From Arcanobacterium_A hippocoleae_A (lineage in GTDB: Bacteria > Actinomycetota > Actinomycetes > Actinomycetales > Actinomycetaceae), in the NCBI GenBank assembly GCA_040360365.1, contig CP136412.1: DNA of 64,000 nucleotides, one strand, 5' to 3'. Below the pieces are notes generated by a model. It worked only from the letters and a program-made list of their open reading frames with translations. It was not told the origin of the DNA and did no database searches. Within the stretch, counting starts at the first letter, position 1. Every line of letters begins with the position of its first letter. Below are positions 58,979 to 64,000 of this stretch, one piece after another. A program made the translations under genes and the position numbers.

Positions 58979-59431
58979 ACACGATAAGCTGCAGCGATAA
59001 CGCAGCAGCAGGCATTCAAGCTTTCAAGACTCTGATTTTCTCGCAAAATTGCCGCCGTTTTTTGGGAGACCGGCGAAAACATCCCAGTAAGGATCCGCGC
59101 CGCGAATTTCTCCGTAAAACCAATCTGCGCGTAATTTCTGTACACGACGGAAAATTATTGGATTTGCGAATGCTGTAAGCAACGGGATGTTTAGCTCTGA
59201 TATTCCGTTATTTGAAATTGCTCCGGAAAATCAGAAGCAGAAAATTGCTGCACGTTTATTACAGCAAGGCGAGATTCATTTCCGGGTGTATATTTTATGA
59301 AAATTCCGAGCGGATATTAAAAAGCGAGCAGCACAGCAGAAAATATCACCTTTCTGCCGCACCGCTCACTTTCCGAATCAATATATTCAGCGATGATTTC
59401 TCATCCGCAGATGCTTACCTGTTAAAAGAAA
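58979..59431. other. Region downstream of the PspC unit, with a possible broken gene
   Basis: About 450 bp between convergent units. The left two thirds (59024-59316) contain a minus-strand coding-like stretch listed separately. The remainder up to the mdh stop shows nothing assignable. A plus-strand frame at 59212-59685 runs into mdh antisense and is not credible. Confidence 0.5.
59024..59316 (-). pseudogene. Unidentified coding-like remnant, frame broken
   Basis: Adding one base at 59211-59213 joins two frames into about 97 residues: IFIKYTPGNESRLAVINVQQ, then SELNIPLLTAFANPIIF, RRVQKLRADWFYGEIRG and ADPYWDVFAGLPKNGGN before the stop. The composition is protein-like and not a shadow of another gene. 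No start codon is evident upstream (a stop at 59317-59319), so it is either a fragment or has another indel. Function unknown. Confidence 0.35.
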
Positions 59432-60430
59432 TTAGAGAATTCCAAGTTCTTTCACAGTATCAAGTTCAGCCTGAGAAGCCTGTGCATTCTTCAGAATCTG
59501 TGCCTGCGTCTTTTCAGAAAGTTCAAGACCTTCAACAATATGCCATTCACCATCTTCAGAAGTTACCGGCACACCATAAACGAGACCCTCTGGAACACCG
59601 TAATGCTCACCATCTGCGTAAACCGCTGCCGTGGTCCAATCGCCCGGCTTTGTACCAAGTGCCCAGTCATGCATATGATCAATAGCTGCTGAAGCTGCCG
59701 AAGCTGCCGAAGAAGCTCCGCGTGCTTCAATAATTGCCGCACCGCGCTTCGCAACGGTCGGGACAAAATAATCATCAAGCCATTCTTCTGTGACAAGTTC
59801 AGAAGCTGCTTTTCCATTCACCTCAGCAAATGCCACATCTGGATACTGATCTGCGGAGTGATTACCCCAGACAATCATTTTCTTAATATCCGTAACCTTT
59901 GCACCGGTCTTTGCAGCGAGCTGCGAAACGGCACGGTTATGATCAAGACGCATCATTGCCGTAAACCGTGACTTCGGCACATCCGGAGCCGAATTCATTG
60001 CAATCACTGCATTCGTATTTGCCGGATTGCCGACAACCAGGATGCGCACATCATCTGCCGCATGATCATTAATTGCTTTGCCCTGCGGAACAAAAATACC
60101 GCCGTTCGCGCCGAGAAGATCTGCACGTTCCATTCCCTTTGAACGCGGCCGTGCTCCGACAAGCAGGCCGTAATTCGTCCCTTCAAATGCCTGATTCACA
60201 TCATCGTAGATGTTAATTGAATCAAGCAGCGGGAATGCGCAATCATCAAGCTCCATTGCAGTTCCCTCTGCTGCTTTTACAGCCTGCGGAATTTCGAGCA
60301 TATTCAAACGGATTGGGGTATCCGCACCAAGCATTGCACCAGAAGCGATTCGGAAAAGAAGCGCGTAGCCAATGTTGCCTGCCGCACCGGTGACGGTGAC
60401 TGTAACTGGTGTCTTGCAATTGCATGCCAT
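59432..60430 (-). CDS. mdh: Malate dehydrogenase
   Basis: NAD-dependent oxidation of malate to oxaloacetate. The 332-residue protein has VTVTGAAGNIGYALLFRIASG at the N-terminus, the substrate-binding Arg loop GARPRSKGMERADLL, NPANTNAVIAM, catalytic MMRLDHNRA and WGNHSADQYPD. The pattern is that of the actinobacterial/type 2 (MDH cytosolic-like) enzymes. Intact frame. It begins with MACNCK, an unusual short lead. Confidence 0.95.
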   Translation of the reverse strand: MACNCKTPVTVTVTGAAGNIGYALLFRIASGAMLGADTPIRLNMLEIPQAVKAAEGTAMELDDCAFPLLDSINIYDDVNQAFEGTNYGLLVGARPRSKGMERADLLGANGGIFVPQGKAINDHAADDVRILVVGNPANTNAVIAMNSAPDVPKSRFTAMMRLDHNRAVSQLAAKTGAKVTDIKKMIVWGNHSADQYPDVAFAEVNGKAASELVTEEWLDDYFVPTVAKRGAAIIEARGASSAASAASAAIDHMHDWALGTKPGDWTTAAVYADGEHYGVPEGLVYGVPVTSEDGEWHIVEGLELSEKTQAQILKNAQASQAELDTVKELGIL

Positions 60431-60622
60431 ATTAGTTAACTCCTATGTGATATATTTGCGGTTTCCCGCTTACAGTATTAAGAGTACCGCGCTAAATCGG
60501 AAAATACCCGAGACTTTAGTGCGTTTTTTGCTCAGCGATTAAATTCGAATTATTCAGGAAAATTCTCATGCAGTTTCCGCAGAAATATCAACACTAAATA
60601 ATCCGAACTGCGATACGTATTA

Positions 60623-62283
60623 TTAAATATCGCGACGGAAATTACGATAATACTCAATCAGCGCGCGAGTAGACTGATCCTGCGCTGCGATTGCTTCCTG
60701 ATCTCCGGCGACGGCATCAGTAAGCTGCAGTGCCATTTGCTTCCCCAGCTCTACTCCCCACTGGTCAAAAGAATCAATTCCCCAGACAACACCCTGCACA
60801 AAGGTAATATGTTCATAAAGTGCAATCAATTGCCCCAGCACCGACGGTGTAAGCGCAGGAGCCATGATTGAAACAGTCGGCTTATTTCCAGGGAAGACCC
60901 GCGCGCTGACAATCTCTTCACGAGTTCCTTCCGCCCGAACTTCTTCTTCCGTTTTCCCAAAAGCAAGCGCTTTCGTTTGTGCGAAGAAATTACCGAGGAA
61001 CAGCTCATGCTGATCATTTTCGCCGTCTTTTAACGGATAGGCAGGAGTAGCAAAAGCAATAAAATCAGCTGGGATAAGCTGTGTACCTTGATGAATCAAC
61101 TGATAGAAAGCATGCTGCCCATTCGTACCCGGCTCTCCCCAGAATACTTCCCCTGTAGCCGATGTTACTGGCGATCCGTCCCAACGCACACGCTTCCCAT
61201 TCGATTCCATCGTCAGCTGCTGTAAGTAAGCCGGGAAGCGATGTAAGAATTGCGAATAAGGGAGCACTGCATGTGTTGCTGCCCCGAGGAAGTTTACATA
61301 GAACACATTCAGCAGCCCCATCAGCAATGGAATATTCCGTTCTGCCGGAGAAGTACGGAAATGTACATCCATCGCATGGAAACCGCCAAGGAAGTTCTTA
61401 AATGCCTGCGGACCAATTGCAATTGCCAGCACGGTACCAACCGCAGAATCTACCGAATATCTGCCGCCAACCCAATTCCAAAATCCGAAAGCGTTTTCGG
61501 GATCAATCCCGAATTCTGCCACTTTTTCAAGATTCGTCGATACTGCCACGAAGTGCTTTGCAACCGCTCCGGTCGCAGAAATATGCGCTGCTTCAAGCTT
61601 ATTCAGCAGCCAGGTGCGTGCTTGCCGCGCATTAGTTAGCGTTTCAAGTGTGGTAAACGTCTTTGAAGCCACAATGAACAGCACTGTTTCCGGATCTACG
61701 TCTTTCAGAGTTTCCCTAAATCCGTCGGATCGATATTTGAAATAAAGCGGCATTCAATCCCCGGCTTTACAAAAGGCTTTAATGCTTCGTATGCCATCAC
61801 CGGACCAAGATCAGATCCGCCGATACCGATATTCACGACAGTGGTAATCGGTTTACCTGTTACACCAGTCCATTCCCCTGAACGCACCCGATCGGCGAAA
61901 GCATAAATCCGTTCCAGAACTTCGTGCACGTCTGCTGCGACATTCTTCCCGGCAAGCAGCAGCTCGCCGCCAGCTGGGAGGCGCAGTGCTGTATGCAGTA
62001 CTGCACGGTCTTCGGTTACATTGATTTTCTCGCCGTTAAACATTGCGTCTTTCCGCTCTGCAAAATTCACTTCGCGGGCAAGATCAATCAGGGCATTCTT
62101 CAAATCTTCGGTAAGGTACGACTTTGAAAGATCTACATATAAATCCCCAGCAGTGTAGCTCAGCTTTTCAGTACGATGCGGATCGGCAGCAAACCACTGC
62201 CGAAAATTTACATCAAGACGGTCACGAATTTCGCTGATTCGTCTCCAAGCCTGCGTGGTAGTGGCATCTACTGGATGAACCAT
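60623..62283 (-). CDS. pgi: Glucose-6-phosphate isomerase, one frame break
   Basis: Interconverts glucose-6-phosphate and fructose-6-phosphate. Signatures are VVNIGIGGSDLGPVMAYEAL, FISNIDPTD, IVASKTFTTLETLTNA, WVGGRYSVDSAVG, and LLGNFFAQTKALAFG; catalytic Glu is in GEPGTNGQHAFYQL. One base is missing at forward 61718-61720; corrected, DPTDFRETLKDVDPETVLFI is continuous and the length is 553 residues. It lies in a run of central carbon genes with mdh, galE and pfkA. Confidence 0.94.
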
Positions 62284-62351
62284 TTATTTCTTCTCCTGAA
62301 TTGCGAAATGCTTCCGAAAGCATTTCCGAATTAATGTTTCTTTTTCACGCT

Positions 62352-62395
62352 TGTCCGCTTGTGTCCGCAAATAATATTGCGGACACAAGCGGACA
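62352..62395. repeat. 19-bp perfect inverted repeat between galE and pgi
   Basis: TGTCCGCTTGTGTCCGCAA and its exact complement surround a 6-nt loop (ATAATA). Each arm contains TGTCCGC twice. It lies in the 127-bp gap between galE and pgi, both on the minus strand. No U-tract follows on either strand, so it is not a classical terminator, though strong pairing could still stop or protect a transcript. Confidence 0.65.
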
Positions 62396-62410
62396 TAGCA
62401 GGTTTAATTA

Positions 62411-63424
62411 TCAACTACGGTAGCCGTTTGGATTATTTGACTGCCAACGATATGAATCCGCACACATTTGATCCATATCGCGCTTTGCTTCCCAGCCTAG
62501 ATCTGCACGTGCTTTGCTTGGATCAGCATAGGAACTTGCAACATCGCCCGGACGGCGGCCGACAATTTCATAAGGTACTTGCTTTCCAGCTGCCTTCGAG
62601 AAAGCCGCAATTACCTCCAGTACCGAATACGGCCTGCCAGTGCCGAGATTCCAAGTGTGGAATCCCGGATTTCCATCAATTTTTGCTAATGCCGCAAGAT
62701 GCCCCTGAGCCAAATCCATCACGTGAATATAATCGCGGGTGCCGGTTCCGTCGGGAGTATCGTAATCGTCGCCAAAAACTGATACATGATCGAGTTTTCC
62801 AGTGGCTACTTGTGCAACGTACGGCAAAAGATTGTTTGGAATATCGGCTGGATCTTCCCCAATCCGGCCAGATTCATGCGCGCCAATCGGGTTGAAATAA
62901 CGCAAAGCAGCAACGGCAAGTTTCTCATCCGCAATCGCAGCATCGCGCAGAATCTGCTCATTCATTGCTTTCGTCCAACCGTAAGGATTAGTGGCGCTGC
63001 CTGCAGGATCAGTTTCTGCGAACGGCGGCTGCCCGTCGCCGTAAACAGTAGCTGAAGAAGAAAAGACAATATTGCGGCAGCCATGCGCTTTCATTGCTTC
63101 CAGCAAAGTGACCGTCGAACCGATATTTTCACGGTAATATTCGATTGGAATTGCAACAGATTCGCCGACGGCTTTCTTCCCTGCAAAATGAATCACCGCA
63201 TCGGGCTGGAAATCCGCGAATGCTGAATCCAGCGCATCTCGGTCACGCACATTTGCCTTTAAAAATCCGGGAGTACGCCCGGTAAGTTCAGCAACACGAC
63301 GCAGTGCTTCTTCAGACGAATTTGAAAGATCGTCAATTACAAGCACATCATGCCCGGCTTCGAGCAAAAGCAATACGGTATGGGAGCCGATAAAACCTGC
63401 CCCGCCAGCAACCAAAACCTTCAT
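62411..63424 (-). CDS. galE: UDP-glucose 4-epimerase
   Basis: Interconverts UDP-glucose and UDP-galactose. The 337-residue SDR enzyme has VAGGAGFIGSHTVLLLLEAG (NAD site), VIHFAGKKAVGES, the Ser-x-x-Tyr-x3-Lys set (SSSATVYGD and NPYGWTKAMNE), and ARADLGWEAKRD near the C-terminus. The frame is intact. It is transcribed toward pgi, with a 19-bp hairpin in the gap. Confidence 0.95.
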   Translation of the reverse strand: MKVLVAGGAGFIGSHTVLLLLEAGHDVLVIDDLSNSSEEALRRVAELTGRTPGFLKANVRDRDALDSAFADFQPDAVIHFAGKKAVGESVAIPIEYYRENIGSTVTLLEAMKAHGCRNIVFSSSATVYGDGQPPFAETDPAGSATNPYGWTKAMNEQILRDAAIADEKLAVAALRYFNPIGAHESGRIGEDPADIPNNLLPYVAQVATGKLDHVSVFGDDYDTPDGTGTRDYIHVMDLAQGHLAALAKIDGNPGFHTWNLGTGRPYSVLEVIAAFSKAAGKQVPYEIVGRRPGDVASSYADPSKARADLGWEAKRDMDQMCADSYRWQSNNPNGYRS

Positions 63425-63760
63425 CAGTTTCTCTTCTCTTTATTTATTGTCTTATTTCGGAAATCTTTTGTTTTAACTTGGCTCAATGCTTCTTATGCGG
63501 TAATAATCCGCGCCGCAGTACAACCTCACAAGCTTCAGCGCTGCTGCAGCAGCTCTCATCCTGTTCCGGTTTACACACCATAAGTCTACCCACTTTCATC
63601 CGACTAATTTAAGTCTTTAGTACGAAAAGTGAATATTGAATTAATTGCATTAAAACCCGTTCTTTATTCCTAGGCCGGATGCCGCAAAATCAAGTAGACT
63701 GGACAGTGAATGCTGACATTTTGCGTCCCCCATTCCAAACCTGTAACAAGAGGAGTTCAA
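63425..63760. other. Divergent intergenic region between galE and pfkA
   Basis: About 336 bp upstream of two divergent genes, AT-rich. An AAGAGGAG ribosome site for pfkA lies at 63748-63755. No promoter pair or operator could be picked with confidence. Confidence 0.5.
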
Positions 63761-64000
63761 GTGAGCGCACAAACTGAACAATTTTCCACCGAAATTGAAA
63801 ATCAAACCCCGAATAATACCGTGAAAATCGGCGTGCTCACATCCGGCGGCGATGCCCAGGGAATGAACGCAGCGCTGCGGGCAGCAGTGCGTACTGCACT
63901 GCACGAAGGAGCAGTTCCTTACGCTATCTGCGAAGGATGGAAAGGCGCCGTCGAAGGCGGAGAGTTAATTCAAAAACTCGAATGGGGCGACGTATCCGGA
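63761..64000 (+). CDS. pfkA: 6-phosphofructokinase, N-terminal part (runs off the window)
   Basis: The first 80 residues are visible. After a 24-residue lead, VKIGVLTSGGDAQGMNAALRA gives the nucleotide-binding glycine loop GGDAQGMN, followed by YAICEGWKGAVEGG and WGDVSG, matching ATP-dependent PFK. The pyrophosphate-dependent type cannot be ruled out because the discriminating GGDD/GDGS region is beyond the edge. GTG start with AAGAGGAG 5 nt upstream. It would convert the fructose-6-phosphate made by Pgi. Confidence 0.88.
   Translation, partial: MSAQTEQFSTEIENQTPNNTVKIGVLTSGGDAQGMNAALRAAVRTALHEGAVPYAICEGWKGAVEGGELIQKLEWGDVSG

Noticed and set aside
59212..59685. Plus-strand frame of 157 codons
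   Set aside because: The second half is antisense to mdh; Gln/His-rich product without family features.

Overview
The window looks like chromosome from a moderate-to-low GC actinobacterium, most probably of the Actinomycetaceae. Support comes from the gene order smpB, M23 peptidase, ftsX, ftsE, prfB; the paired AdnA/AdnB helicase-nucleases instead of RecBCD; the small actinobacterial families DUF3107 and DUF3117; GTG starts; and a tmRNA with the tag ANKQHNDFALAA. The family assignment is inference; the phylum is well supported.

Layout. 1-2470: accessory DNA with an ABC-three-component (ABC-3C, DUF2326) cassette, an XRE regulator and a truncated DNA methyltransferase. 2720-10382: a peptide/transport/signalling island. 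A five-gene minus-strand operon (secreted Cys-containing protein, MacA-like lipoprotein adaptor, ABC ATPase, FtsX/MacB permease, lipoprotein) faces a divergent 53-codon secreted-peptide gene, a degraded IS1634-type element, a histidine kinase and a LuxR-type regulator. 10722-11300: an orphan PadR regulator with a perfect palindromic operator and a 20-bp repeat array. 11480-17345: trans-translation and cell division (ssrA, smpB, M23 peptidase, ftsX, ftsE, prfB). 17564-25745: a kinase-like phosphotransferase and AdnB/AdnA. 26245-37589: housekeeping genes (DUF3107, DEAD-box helicase, MarC, PHP phosphoesterase, aminopeptidase P, MgtE-N/DUF1003 pair, Mrp ATPase, O-methyltransferase, DUF3117, LOG). 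38187-49140: a nucleoside uptake and salvage regulon (punA, a phosphohexomutase-type enzyme, deoC, deoA, cdd and a NupABC/BmpA-type importer). 49392-54267: YihY, exonuclease III, FolD, GlyA. 54489-58978: a PspC-type envelope-stress two-component locus. 59432-64000: central carbon genes (mdh, pgi, galE, start of pfkA).

The dominant oddity is about 35 single-base frame breaks in about 23 genes, almost all one base missing from a short homopolymer. They affect genes that cannot plausibly all be dead (prfB, smpB, ftsX, pgi, punA). Restoring one base at each site gives full-length, family-typical proteins whose lengths are exact multiples of three. I therefore annotate these as single genes with a probable sequencing or assembly indel, and use pseudogene only where truncation or internal deletion is independent of such errors.

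The best candidate for an undescribed system is 2720-10382. There a secreted peptide ending in CKIFPWLCR overlaps the start of a sensor kinase gene, remains of a second peptide-kinase start flank the IS element, and a divergent operon encodes a secreted Cys protein with its own MacAB-like exporter.
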